Positions 1-11,513 of a stretch of DNA of 64,000 nucleotides are shown one piece after another. Numbering within the stretch: position 1 is the first letter of the stretch; the number at the start of each line of letters is the position of its first letter. Under the pieces are notes generated by a model. That model was given only the letters and a program-made list of their open reading frames with translations. It was not told the DNA's origin and searched no databases. The translations under genes were made by a program, and so were the position numbers. The stretch comes from Curvularia sp. ZM96 (Eukaryota > Ascomycota > Dothideomycetes > Pleosporales > Pleosporaceae): assembly GCA_022457065.1 (NCBI GenBank), contig JAJGBQ010000001.1:3782001-3846000 (forward strand). Reading direction: 5' to 3'.

Positions 1-1710
1 CCTGATCCCGCTTGTTTCATTATCCCACTTCCACCTTAAGCGAAGGATGCACGTCCGAAATCTCGACCAGGCATGGGCAAAGCCGCCAAGATGCGCCATG
101 TTGCTGCACTTTGCGCTAAGCTTCTGACGCCAAGTCACCGTCGCGGTCGCGACTCCGGCATCAGCGAATGGTAAACTATCTGTCACCGACAACGGAATGC
201 CGCCAAATTTACCTGGTTAGCAAACGTTATGACGCTGACCAATTGCCGGCGCTCTGAACATGAAGCGTTTGCTAAACTGTGGCTGGGGCCGCCCTCACCC
301 CACGCTCGCCTTGCTTGCTTGCTTCAAATCGGAGTCGGCTTTTGGCTACCTCGGGAACTGGCATCGGCGTGGGGTCAAGGCAAAGGCCGAAGTCGTGCCG
401 GCTGCCATGTTGCTATCTTAAGCCGTCGTACAGCAGATTTTCACGCTTCCATATTGCGGGAATAACAGGATCGAGCCTCGCTTGGCGGCGCGCAGCGGTA
501 ATCCTACGGGAGCGTCTGTAGGGGTACATTATAGCCAGTACAGTTAGCGGCCGGGGACGCCGGCCAGCGCCCCGTGCTGGGGTCGGAGGCTCATTTTGTC
601 ATTGACCGATGTGTATAGAGCAATAGCCTCAAGAGGTTGATAGACTACATGCATCACGGGTACGCGGATGTCGGGACTTACCGCTGTCAACAGGTACATG
701 ACACGAAATGATGTGTCAGGAAACCACGGCGAGCACTGTCTGCCGAGAGGTCACAATGGCTGTGAGGCTTGCATATCAGGGAAACCTTGGAGACTAGACA
801 GCGTTCTAGCATCTCTCTGCTCCAAACGCAAGGATAAGTCCATGGCTCGAGACGACATGATTATTGGTGCTTTGCGGTTTATTGCATACGCACATTTTAC
901 CTTTTAATCTTTTCCGAAAACGGACATATCATGCCATTATACAACAAACCTAGTACAACAGGACAGAAACAAGCAATATCGCCATCGTACACCGTTTTCC
1001 ACCGTCTCCAAAGAGAACTAGAGGCTACAAACGTCTCGGATGAAAATTCCGATGCTGCATAACAACATGGCCTGTGTTGACTCCGCCAATCCACCATCAG
1101 ACCTCGGATTCAACGTCCGTGTCGAAAGCAATTTGCGGTCACCTGGCCGTTAGATGTACCAAACTTTGTGACATGTAGCTAGTGATGTCGTTGCCATGGG
1201 GGGCTTTAACTACATTATTACTTTTTTCTTCCTAACTTGGTGCTAACTCGTTGGTTTGCTTCTTCTTTGATGACCACACACGGACAATTCATGCGTTTGG
1301 CACCCAACGACAAAAAAGATGGGTTTGTTTAAACGGGGGAGATGGTTGAGTGTGCGTATGTAGATTGTTTTTTCTTGGATAGGTGGTTAGGAGGATAGGG
1401 GAGATGGAAGATGGGATGCAAATAAACAAGTAAATGAGTAAACAGATGCAGGGAAGGGGAGTGTAGAAGGTATGTGAATGTTCTTGGGGGGAAGGAGAAA
1501 AAAGTGTCCGATAGAGAGGTGGAAATGGCTAGGAACAATGACTAGTTGCACACGTCGTCGTGTTCATAGAGTGAAGTGTAGTCTCATCTGCTCTTGCCTC
1601 ATCTATCTCGTATACCACAAGGGTTTCCCATGCGCGTCCAAGTCCAAGTCTCAAGTTCCAAGTCCAGCGTCCAAACAATCATACCACTTTCTCACCTCCC
1701 CCTGTTCTCG

Positions 1711-1736
1711 TGTCTCTCTCTCTCTCTTTCTCTTTC
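1711..1736. repeat. CT-rich microsatellite tract
   Basis: A run of alternating C and T, followed by a wider pyrimidine-rich stretch. Such tracts are common just upstream of transcription starts in filamentous fungi, but no gene follows here. Confidence 0.6.
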
Positions 1737-2220
1737 CCGTTCAATAATCCATCCCAACCCAACCCAAGCTAAGCTAAACAACGTCTCCCCTACTTCCTTT
1801 TCTCCCGAAAAAATACCCGTGTACGATACCTCACCGCAAGACCTTGCCTTCTCTCAGGTACACCCGCATCCGTCCACTCCCCTTTCCATCCTTCCATCCG
1901 TCTGTGCATACGCCATTGAAATCCATCATCTCGATCCAACATACAGAAGTCGGGATGTACAAACATGTCGTCTCGTCGTTGCAAAAAAAAAAAGGAATTC
2001 AAGCACACAGACTCTGCCAGGATAGGGTAAGGTTGATTTGAAAAGCAAGGCGTCTGGTCTGCCCTTTTACAGACACACATGCCAGACTAGGATCTGGGAT
2101 CTAAGGAAAGCATGGGATATTTTTTTCTAGAAAGCTAGAAGAAAGCTTCCTCGTTAGGCTAGTTGGAGTCAAAAACAAATAATATGTACGTAGGAACAGA
2201 ATTAGAAGGCACGGTGACGA

Positions 2221-2284
2221 CACACACGCACGCATGATGTGGCGGTGTGTGTGCATGTGAGTGTGTGTGGGTGTGTGGGTGAGA
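2221..2284. repeat. Imperfect GT/CA microsatellite
   Basis: About 60 bases dominated by GT dinucleotides, with a short CA/CG part at the left end. It is a simple-sequence repeat with no coding content. Confidence 0.75.
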
Positions 2285-4614
2285 CTTGGGAGAACGCATC
2301 GATCGCGGTACATACCTACATGCCCTATGCTTGATTGTGTTTTGCTTTAGTCCCAATACTTACTTTTTTTCTGAACGTCGAGTAGAAAGAAATCACACAC
2401 CGTGGTTCGGTTAGGGCTTTACCTAGCACAGAAACATGTCTAAGGGCCGCCAAGATAGACCGGTAGGTAAGAGAGAAACAGGAAACAGGAAACAAAGGCA
2501 AGGGAAACTTTGTGTCACCGGTAAAAAGCAAAACAATGGCTTACTGACGGAGCCGCAGAGGGAAAGTTCCGTTTCTGGAGGAAATTTTATGCTTTTTACT
2601 TGTCTTGGCCGGTAGAAGTGGTGTAGAATTGCTTTTTGGCATCGTTTTTAGAGCCTAGTAGGTGCGTTTTATGCCTTGAATTCCTGTGGGGTCAGATGGG
2701 GCTAAGTTGGTGTGGGGGTATTATGCACATGTTTGTGGTTTTTCTGGGGGTTAGTTCGTACGTTGTTCCGGTGAAGTGGGAGAGGTGAGAGAAATGGAAT
2801 GGAATGAGTCCGGCGAGCTTTTCTAGTGGTAGGCTAGAGGTAGAAGAGACCGGAAGGGGAATATGCGGTAAGGCAATGTTTGGGTTTGGGTTGGGAATGT
2901 AATTGGTCTTGGGCTGAGGGAGCACGTGATTGCTGGAGCTTGTCGTTGTGGTCCCGAGGGAGTTGTTTGGGTGGAGGATGGGAGGCTGAGGGAGGGGGGC
3001 TGGGTGAGATGTTTTCCTGGGGAGTGAAGATCAATGGTGTTTGACACAAAGATGGAGAGACTGATTATATTGGAAGATACGCCCGTGTAATAGGGTTGAG
3101 AAATATCAGCGCTTCTATAGAGTCTTGATATGCAAAATCGATTGCGCAACTATAATGCTACAAGGTTAAGATCGGACATAGACCTCTATGTGCATATTTC
3201 ATGTAGCCCGGCCTATTTTTGAAAGTTTACATGCCCGTTGGAGGCTGCGTTGAGCTTCTGAGTGGCTTTCCTAGAATAAGTAGACACTGGACTATCAATA
3301 TTATACTATGCATATATGAAAGCCAATTTCTAGTACATGAAGAATATGAAACTAAAGATAATAGTCTTCTATTTGACTAGAGCTTATTGAAACCTCCCAA
3401 TGGGCTTGTTTACTTGTTGGTAGAAGGTTGTCCTAGCTTCACGTCAGTGCCTGGACTCTGCGAGCTATATCGAAACACAGTCAAGGAACTACTTGAAGGG
3501 TACTGAACCTAATACAAAGGTTCGCATTGAAGCATTTTGTACCTTGTAGGGCTGATGAGAGATGAAAAGATCATGGTGAGGTCACAGATGCACGGGCTGA
3601 TGGGATCTTCTGCCTGTCCAATGTCAATAAATTGAGTGCTCGAAGGATGTACGTACCCAAATAGTCGGAATAAAACTATCCTTACATCTTGCACTCGTTA
3701 CCCTTTGTTCTCTTTCTAGGACAGTCATCTCTGCACCGGGTGAGGTCTCTGTGTGTGCAGGTCGCAGCGATGCCCGGATTGAAGAGGTCTGTCACATTAC
3801 AGAAGTGCCTTTTATAAGTCCTTGCCCACCTTCACCACCGTCAGACTTGCTTGTTCACCTCATGTAGACTTACGGTTTTCATGTGATGAGGCGTTAGGCG
3901 GTATTCCAAAATTTGGTTCAGGCCTGCACTTAATGGATGGAGATCTTTCTCATCATATTAATCAGTTGTCTATTAATACAACACTCTGAGATATGACTAA
4001 CTAAGTTTACTAGCATATCTTTTGGTTCTTAATTCTTGATGGGTTCAGCATCACAACTGCTAAATCGAGTATTTATTGGTATCTTGCTATTTTCATTCCA
4101 GCATGCTTGTACCAGCCCACGTTGTAAGCCGGTGGGACAACGTTAGTGACGGTCGCAAGCATGCAGGTGGTGGCTGTTCAGGCATAAATCGACTCCATGA
4201 AAAACAACAAGTAGTCTATGATCTTATACAAAGTTTCACAGTGATGCTGGAGGGAAGTTTTTGCGTCAACTATCGTAAGAAAGAATAGGTTTTTAGTCCA
4301 TGTGGTGACAATAGACTTAGTCAATACCAAGCATTACGTGCTCCTTTCAAGAGCTCCTATGACTACACTGTTAGAGAAAAGTGTTCACTGTAAAATCATG
4401 TGTATTACACGGTATCTGGAGATTTCTCAACCTAGTCAAATCCATAAGTCTTAGCTAGCAGGAGTGACGAAGTACATAATTCAGGTACAAGTTCATTCAT
4501 GAGACATGCAAAATGGTTGCAAATACTGAGTGCTCAAAACACAGCGGTTCAATGCTACACCGCTGCTGCTGGGTATCTAGATAATACAGAATAATGACTC
4601 ATCACACAACTACA

Positions 4615-5825
4615 TCAAGCCCTCCATCCCCCGCCGCCACCACCTCCTCCACTGCTACTACCTCCCCTTGCAGCACCCAGGAAGCGGTCTCGCAATGATC
4701 CCCTATTAGCCGCCGCATTTCCCGCAGGTGAGCTCCTCAAAAAGGAACTTTCGTCGAGAAACGAGCTGCTCCCATCGATACCAAAGCTACTCCTCCCATT
4801 CCCCAGATCAACACCCAGACTGATCCTTCCAGCTGTGGGATGCGCACCAAGTGTCATACCACTGGGTAGGCCCGAGCTACGACGGACCGAACTACGTCTG
4901 CCACTTGAGCGGCGGCGAGTGGAGCGTCTGGAGCGAGCAGATGCCAGACCAGGCGGGAGCGCTGAATTATCCAAGTCGCTAGAATCCTCGAGCTCAGAAT
5001 CCGTGTGTTCGTAGCTGCCTGCTTCGGGAACGTCGTCATCAAGGTCACGTTCGTCCTGCAACACACCTGCCATTTCTGCCTCCTCCATTTCGAGCATATG
5101 TGACACCTCGGCCTCCATCATGCTGCCCTCGATGAAGCTGTCCTCGTTGAATGGTACTGTGCTTTCTTCCTGTGCCTCGCCGCTGACTTCGCTTCCTTCC
5201 TCGTCCTCGTCCTCGTCTGCGCTGCTGCTATCGACTCCGGAGGACGAGTCACTCATGCTTTCTTCTGCTTCTGGCACTTCGTCGTCCAAGTCTCGTTCTT
5301 CCTCACCTAAACCAGCTTCTTCTTCCATTTCACCCCTCTCACGCTGCTCCTCGTTTGCTGCCTCTTGCTGCGCGGCTGCTAGGTCCATCATGACTTGCTC
5401 TCTGCGCGCCATCATTTCCTGCTCCTCCTTCTCGAGCTCCTCGTCTTTGAGTGCTTGCAGCGTTTTTGTCACGCCGGGAGGACGCAGCCATCCTGCACCA
5501 AAACGACGGACATTGAGTTTCCGCTGGGCTATTGTGTTTTCATCAGCTGTGAGGCTGGAGAGCAACAGATTTTGGTTGTGGTGCGGGGCGTGGTGCGAGC
5601 CTGGGCGACGCTGGTTATGCGATGCGTTGGGCGGGGACTGCGACTGAGTGTCTTCAAATGCTGTATGTGTGTTGTGGAGGGAGGGCCATAGACTTGCATC
5701 CTGTTTATTTCGTTAGTAATTATTCTCTATATTCGATATGCTTCACAGACGTCGACACGTGCAGGCATCTAATCTTGAAAGTAGAAGCTTACCGGACGCG
5801 GCGCGATCATAGGCAACGAAAACAT
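4615..5825 (-). CDS. APC15: Anaphase-promoting complex subunit Apc15/Mnd2
   Basis: A small regulatory subunit of the anaphase-promoting complex, the cell-cycle ubiquitin ligase; the family helps release the mitotic checkpoint complex. Two exons, 5793-5825 and 4615-5700, are joined across a 92 bp intron (gtaagc donor, acag acceptor) in phase 0. The 33-nt first exon supplies MFSLPMIAPRP and the second opens with DASLWPS, together matching the conserved fungal Apc15 N-terminus. A block containing RRFGAGWLRPPGV then follows, about 60 residues into exon 2. The rest is acidic and low in complexity, with two copies of an RDLDDxVPEA motif, an Arg/Ser-rich stretch and a poly-Gly C-terminus. The predicted protein is 372 aa. 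The first exon is inferred from phase and similarity. Family assignment is good; the exact acceptor is slightly less certain. Confidence 0.85.
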
Positions 5826-7337
5826 GGTGAGTATTACGCCCAAGTGGGCAGTATGTGGGCGGAGCGAATGGTGGACTTGGGAAGCACCAATTGAGGTTGT
5901 TGGTCGCGTTGAGACGCGTTGTTTAGTGTTTGTGGTGCTTGGTGAGCTCATGGCCCCACCTCGACCCTGAAGGACGAAGGCATGGCCCGTCAACGTTCAA
6001 TATTCACGTTCACCACATTGCGCTTCTCTACCTATTGTACGGTAATTTACATAGGTTGCTATGTGGTTCACAAACTTGGTAGCGTGGATAGATATTTTGT
6101 GGACTATGACTACACATTTCAGTGTTGCTTAATCTCATCTGCAATCGAGCTTACTATGAGACCAAGCTAACGTTTATTTATGGCAGCATGGTAACTGTTT
6201 GCATGTTTGATTCAGAATCTCTTACAGTTGAAAAACTCTTACATCTGTAGATTGGTCATGTGCTTGATCATGGGCATCCTAACTTAACAAATAACCGACA
6301 GTCTGGTTTGGTTGTCTGTCACTCTGGGGCTTAGCAGACCCTCTATGTAGACCATGCTTTTATATAAGTTTAGGCAGCGCTTTAGAAGTTCTCCTTAGAG
6401 TTCCTACCTATCAGTACCAACTAAGTTAATCATCTGTTGCTTTAGATCTAACCAGATCTTCTATATAGATTATACTTCTAGACAACCGTTCAGTTGGCGC
6501 TTCAGAAATCTCCTTCGGATTCGCCATCTATCGCTCTTGCTAGAGACGCTTGAGTTTGGCTTCGTGGGCTCCTTCAACCTAGCAAGTTCTCGCGAACATC
6601 AGCATGACTTAAGGAGAGCATATATACATGGGCTCATATTTTCGACGCACAATGCCATTGAACCGGTCGGTAGCAAGCCAGAGCAGCTTCCTCCGTATCG
6701 TGAGCGCTAGCCATGTTGAAGTCGTCGAAGAACGACTAGCAAAAAAGAATAGATTAATTGCGGGCAGATACCAATATATCTCGACAGTAAAGAAATCAAT
6801 TGCTGAATCTATCATAAAAGCGTAATGCTGTTACCTATGGTGATTTCAACTGGAGGTCAGTGATTTTGATGAGTTGGAAATCTCCGGCTATGTTGGTTAC
6901 GTTGCTGACCCGAGATGCCATAGCGACGGCCTAGTAAATACAGCCGGAGCTAATAGAGACAGATGGTCATCCTGAGTATGGAATGCAAGGGAGTGAGAAA
7001 AAATAGATAGCACACATATTAGCTCATGGGATGGTTTAAAGGGAATATCCACCTCTTAGGTACTGTAGGAAGAATGAATAAAGCACATTACTGGGCCCAT
7101 AGTTTCAATATTCCAGTTGTGGCTGAAAGCGCCATAGTAAGGAGGTAACATGATGACAACTATGTTGGTAGTCTTGGTATGAGGACAAATTTGAGAAGTA
7201 AAAGATAAACTGCTCAATCCAAGAGTCAGTAATGCTGCTTCGTCACAATGCAAAAAATCTTCGTATACATCGTCACATTCACACATTTGAAATGGTATTT
7301 GATTCCCTTGTACTTGCCCCAGCAGTAAATACATCGG
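5826..7337. other. Gene-free stretch with repeat remnants
   Basis: There is no supported gene between the APC15 start and the NDUFA8 stop. The stretch holds a diverged duplicated sequence (6337-6534), described separately. A 65-codon open frame at 6628-6825 matches nothing I recognise and may be part of the same decayed element. Confidence 0.55.
6337..6534. repeat. Two diverged tandem copies, about 118 bp apart
   Basis: Copy A starts at 6337 and copy B at 6455, each about 80 bp. Over the first 26 aligned positions 19 are identical and all 7 differences are C/T or G/A transitions. Similarity continues with small gaps and a few transversions. The transition bias fits repeat-induced point mutation of an old duplicated element. 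A weaker third partial similarity may lie near 6554-6590. Confidence 0.55.
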
Positions 7338-7959
7338 TTAGTGAGTCGCAAAGATGTTGCGTGTGCGCAGGTGGACTGGTGTCTCTCCCTTGGGCGCATC
7401 TGGTATCGTCTTCTCCAGTTTCTGCAAAGAATGAGTAACTAGGGTTGTACAAAAATGTGTTCAGACATACCAGCTTATCGAATACGCACTTGTTCAGCTT
7501 GCGCTCTTCCGACCGGCAGTTCCAGAGTTGCTGGTTGTGGTTCTCTAGGCACTGCCAGTGGGTACGGAACTGAGAAAGGCAGTTCTCGTTGATGTCCTTG
7601 ATACTACCGCACATGTCAGCGACTCAGCTCATGCTCCACTGCAGCTCCATTACGCACACGCTCGCGGCACACCTGGTGACCTTGCGGCCCTCCTTCATGC
7701 ACTCAAATTCACCCCGGCCATTGGCCTCGGTCTTGCACATCATGTAGTCATCGTTGAAGGGCTTGCATCGCGCCCCGATAAAGTACGAGGCACTGAGGAG
7801 CGGCGCAGAACTGGCTCCGAGCTCTTGGACCTTGGGGATGTCGTCAGGTAGAGGGGTGGTGTCGATGAGGGCTTGCTGGTTGAACCTGAGGGACTGGTTA
7901 GGCTACGAAGCTTGCAGAGGGTTGAGAAAGTGTATTCACCTGGGCTGGCGCGACGACAT
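7338..7959 (-). CDS. NDUFA8: NADH:ubiquinone oxidoreductase subunit NDUFA8 (nuo-20.8 type)
   Basis: An accessory subunit of mitochondrial complex I, imported to the intermembrane space and stabilised by disulfides. Four exons (7940-7959, 7658-7885, 7471-7603, 7338-7421) join in frame across introns of 54, 54 and 49 bp to give 154 aa. The first exon is only 20 nt (MSSRQPR with the next base). Cysteine spacing is diagnostic: CX9C pairs appear in CKPFNDDYMMC, CLSQFRTHWQC and CRSEERKLNKC, and the end KLEKTIPDAPKGETPVHLR is typical of the family. There is no cleavable presequence, as expected for Mia40-pathway substrates. The gene diverges from NUP57 with 425 bp between the starts. Confidence 0.93.
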
Positions 7960-8384
7960 GGTGAAGTTGCGGTGCCAATGGCGGGCTATCGGCTTGTGAA
8001 TTGAAGATGATGCTCGTCAGGTCGTCGCGGAAGTCGGCTTGGCGGTTCACTAAAACTGGCAGGGATGTGTTCGGCCGCCGCCTGTGCCTGAACCTTTGTC
8101 GAGCAGAGACAAAACAATCTCTCTTCACTTTCGCGCCTGCATCTCAACTGCACTTTTGCGCAGTCGCGTCTATAGCTCATCAAAAGGCATGCATGTCCAT
8201 TGAGCTACACTGACTTTTTCTCTCGCGCCAGCATCTCTGCAAGCCTCCCATTCGCGTCCCCAGCCGCGACCGAAAACAAACAACTGAGCGCCCGACAGTC
8301 TGCGGCTTCGAGATATCGTCACTTTTTCGTTGGATCCACACGCAAACCTGAACCGACACGCACGCATCGCGCGTCTCTTCCAAC
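7960..8384. promoter_or_regulatory. Shared divergent promoter, NDUFA8 and NUP57
   Basis: These 425 bp separate the two start codons and must hold both promoters. I see no strong known motif. The part just upstream of NUP57 is C-rich, as expected for an untranslated leader. Confidence 0.6.
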
Positions 8385-9721
8385 ATGTCTTTTAGCTTTG
8401 GAAATCTTGGTGGTGGAGAAAAGAAGACGGGCACTCTGTTTGGAAGTACCACAGCACCATCTGGCGGTCTCTTTGGCCAATCGCAACAACAACAGCCTCA
8501 GCAGTCGAATAACACGGGCTCTGGTCTGTTTGGATCCACAGCACCAGCCCAGAATAATACCACCAGCTTGTTCGGTTCGACCCAACCGCAGCAACAGCAG
8601 AACACAGGTCTCTTTGGTCAGCAGCAGCAGCAACAGAACACTGGTTCCAGCCTGTTCGGACAACCCCAGCAACAACAGAATGCTGGCTCGAGCTTGTTCG
8701 GCCAGCCACAGCAGCAACAGCAACAGCAACAACAGCAGCCGAATATGAGCAACAGTCTCTTTGGTGCCTCGCTCCAGCCTGCCCCTATACTGAACAGCGT
8801 GCAAGCGCAAAGCATCCAGCAGCAACGCGAAGGACTCCCACAGCTGCGCCAGTCTTCGGCACAGCCTTTCGCTGGTTCTACCATGACTGGTCACAGAGAG
8901 AAGTCGGTCGTCGAGCAGATACGGATTCTCAACAACAAGTGGGATCCCGAAAACCCAGAATGCGTCTTCCAGTTCTATTTCTACAACTCGGTCAAGCCAG
9001 AAGAGGTGCCATTCTACGGGCCGGCGCCAGGCGAGGACGAGAGGAAATGGGAGGAGGCATTGTCAAAGAAGCCGAGCCCAGGTGCCATCCCTGTACTAGC
9101 ACGCGGCTTCGAACAAGTCGGAGAGCGCATACGACAACAAGCTGCGGCCGTCACTGCGCTGCGGACACGTCTGCACGAGATCAACAACAGCCTCTCGTTG
9201 CTCAAGGACGCACACGAGCTAACGGTAGCATCGCGCATCACCGAAGCCAAGCGGAAGCACATCGTCTTCACCCAGCGAACATTGGCCCTCGCGACCAAGG
9301 TGCAGATCTTGCGAAACCGAGGATACGTCATGGATCCACAGGAGGAGGACTTGAAGAAGAAGCTGATTGAGCTGGAGAAGCAGACTTTTGACCCCGTACT
9401 CGGAGGTCGGCAAGAGGAAATCTGGGCGCGCATGTCCGGTGTGCGTGAGCGCGCGCGGATACTGCAAGAGGAAACGGAGAAGCTAGGCAAGACCATGGAT
9501 AAGCAGCAGAACGGCGAGCTGCTTTCAGAGGAGGATCAAAAGGCTCTGGAAAAGGTAGGATACACACCCTTAGCAGGCAACGGACTACAAGCTAACAAGG
9601 TTCTTAGCTCCTCAAAGACTACGACCGTCAACTCGAGCACCTCAAGAAATGGGTTGACGACACAAGAGAAGAGTATGACGAGTGGGAGGCATCAAAGCAA
9701 GCGAGGCCAGCAAAGCGATAA
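8385..9721 (+). CDS. NUP57: FG nucleoporin Nup57 (vertebrate Nup54)
   Basis: A component of the central channel of the nuclear pore, where it acts with Nsp1 and Nup49. Exons 8385-9554 and 9608-9721 join across a 53 bp intron to give 427 aa. The intron removes an apparent read-through, and the second exon codes for the conserved end (LLKDYDRQLEHLKKW... to PAKR). The N-terminal ~130 residues hold about seven GLFG/SLFG repeats separated by poly-Gln spacers. Residues ~165-427 form the helical Nup54 domain, beginning near WDPENPECVFQFYFYN and rich in heptad-like segments. Poly-Gln is coded by mixed CAG/CAA, so its length may vary between strains. Confidence 0.93.
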
Positions 9722-10124
9722 TTTCATAATACACTTGGTGCTTGGAGCATGTAAGATTCATTGGAGAAGTGGAGGTTATATTGTGAAAAGTTGGGCGTTG
9801 TGAGATACCAAGCGGCGGATGCTTATAAACTAATGAGTCTTCGCGTCCTGTGAGCATTGCTACCATTCTGCACACTTCATCTTTTGACGCCCTTTTGGAA
9901 ACACTCGAGACAATGGAATCTTTTGCATTCAGGATATCATTACATCCGCTGGCCAGTACGTTCCGGCGGGCCTCTCGTCTGCCCTAGTATTGTTACAAGC
10001 GCATCCTTGGCTGCATGCGCATCTATGATACAGCGGCCGATCTTACTTCAACTCTCACTCGGCCTTCAGGTGTATAGATTGGGTGTGTATGTGGTTGTGA
10101 TGTACAGCATGATATTCGTTCCTC
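9722..10124. other. Convergent 3' intergenic, NUP57/TOM5
   Basis: The 3' ends of NUP57 and TOM5 face each other across 403 bp. I see no further gene or clear repeat. Confidence 0.6.
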
Positions 10125-10403
10125 TTAGAAGAGCTTCGAGACGTACTCAACAAGGTGAGGCGCTGCTGCTGGTTAGCTTGAGCCACGCTTACACGGCTCT
10201 CCGCAGAGTTGCTTACAAAAGTACAGTACAATAGCGCTGGCTGCAGTCCACTTGATGTCCGACATAGTCTGCGCCTCGGCTGCAGCAAGCTCCTGCTTGG
10301 AAGGTTGTGGTGGTGCTGCGCAATTGTCAGTTCCATTCTGTCCCCGCACGAGCAAATGTTCTCCTCTTGCTATTCGACTAGGGCACGACTAACCTCCGAA
10401 CAT
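10125..10403 (-). CDS. TOM5: Mitochondrial import receptor subunit Tom5
   Basis: A tiny tail-anchored subunit of the TOM translocase in the mitochondrial outer membrane. Three exons (10394-10403, 10217-10315, 10125-10162) join in frame to 48 aa. The first exon is only 10 nt (ATG TTC GGA G) and ends at a gttagt donor; the last codes for SPHLVEYVSKLF. The N-terminus MFGAPPQPSKQELAAAEAQT is the acidic cytosolic segment typical of fungal Tom5. It is followed by one hydrophobic helix (about residues 25-36, IKWTAASAIVLYF) and a short C-terminal tail. Introns are 78 and 54 bp. No single open frame covers the gene. Splice phases and family resemblance agree at every join. Confidence 0.85.
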
Positions 10404-11513
10404 TATGTGCTGATGTGAGCTCGATACGAGGGTGTTGCTTGTTTGAAGTTGACTTGGTCAGACCGTGTCGCAGATGACGTTCTCAAAGTAGGTGAGTACG
10501 CAAAAGTTTAGGACCCTCGGAGTTTGGGCGCCGGATGCTGCCGACAGGTAACGGTCACGTGTAGAGCACGATGCATTTGCATTGACGGACTTGCTTTGCT
10601 TCTACCAAGCCTCGCCTGAATGATCGACAGGAACTAAACTCTACAGCCGAGCCCCTTGGAACCCCGTCTACATGCTGTGTTTATCTCTGCTGGTGTCTTC
10701 GGGACTGAGGATGAACGCCCTAAATCTCACGACATCAACCGAAGAAGCCAGCCGAGTGCCTGTTCTCAGAACCGCATATACTTCTCGTCTCTTAGTATTT
10801 AGTCCATGTCACATCACCAGATATTTCTTGGGATGTCTTGAACCAACTGTGAAAAGAAAGATCGTCTGTGCCAGAGGGATGCGCCTATTTGATGCTCTCT
10901 TGGCTACCCCTGTCTGCTAGATCTCTCATCTCGTCCCCTCGTGTCAGCATGCTCCCTGTCCAATCTACGCGGGATGGGCTAAACGATCAACATGCCCGAT
11001 ACAGGCGCTATCGACCGTTGGTAGTCTCATGTCTGTCCACTTGTGATTGTGGCAGTTTGCCACACGGGTCGCATCATGAGGACTCTACTAACACTGAGGA
11101 GACCTTCTCTACTATTGAACAACACAAGTGGAGATTCTCTGGACTTCAGACAAACCCTGCATAATTTGGGGTGCCGACTTAATATCCAGGGTTGACTCGC
11201 TTTGATCGCCGTTCCGCCCTCAACAGTAAACAATTGTTTCGTCGCTGACATGACGCCACCATGCTGCGCGGCTCCAACCCCGAACTGATCATACTGCGCA
11301 CATAAACCTCTCTTAGACTATTGGTTCATTCTACACATGGGGGTGATCTTCATACCCCGGCTTGTTTACTAGGCCTTATGACGCTAATGGGTGGACTGGG
11401 GGGTCTTTTAGCTTGAGTGCACTTGTATTAATATATTGTAGTCGGCCTTGTCATCTTACACGTTCTGCACAAACCTCCTTACCGCTCGGTGCTTGTTGTT
11501 GCAGTAGTTGGAG
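10404..11513. other. Intergenic, TOM5 and GH55 divergent promoters
   Basis: A 1.1 kb region between divergent genes. I find no supported coding sequence. An AT-rich TATA-like stretch near 11430-11440 lies about 80 bp before the glucanase start. Confidence 0.55.

Larger units (their letters stand above)
1..4614. other. Gene-free left end
   Basis: I find no convincing coding region on either strand. The open frames here are short, low in complexity and match no family I know. The stretch contains purine-rich blocks on the + strand (about 1330-1520, 2100-2320 and 2690-3010), a pyrimidine-rich block (about 1690-1900) and microsatellites. This resembles fungal promoter or long untranslated-leader DNA. 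It may serve a gene to the left of the window, but that is inference. The part from about 3150 to 4614 is more AT-rich and featureless. Confidence 0.6.

Noticed and set aside
2823..3149. 108-codon minus-strand frame in the left gene-free region
   Set aside because: Composition is low-complexity Ser/Pro/Thr from a purine-skewed tract. No family resemblance and no splice support.
5120..5647. 175-codon plus-strand Ser-rich frame
   Set aside because: It is antisense to the acidic, Ser-rich part of APC15, which has clear family motifs and spliced structure.
8319..8894. Long minus-strand frame rich in Leu, and another rich in Cys (8618-8884)
   Set aside because: Both are the complement of the CAG/CAA poly-Gln coding of NUP57. 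Composition is an artefact of the repeat.
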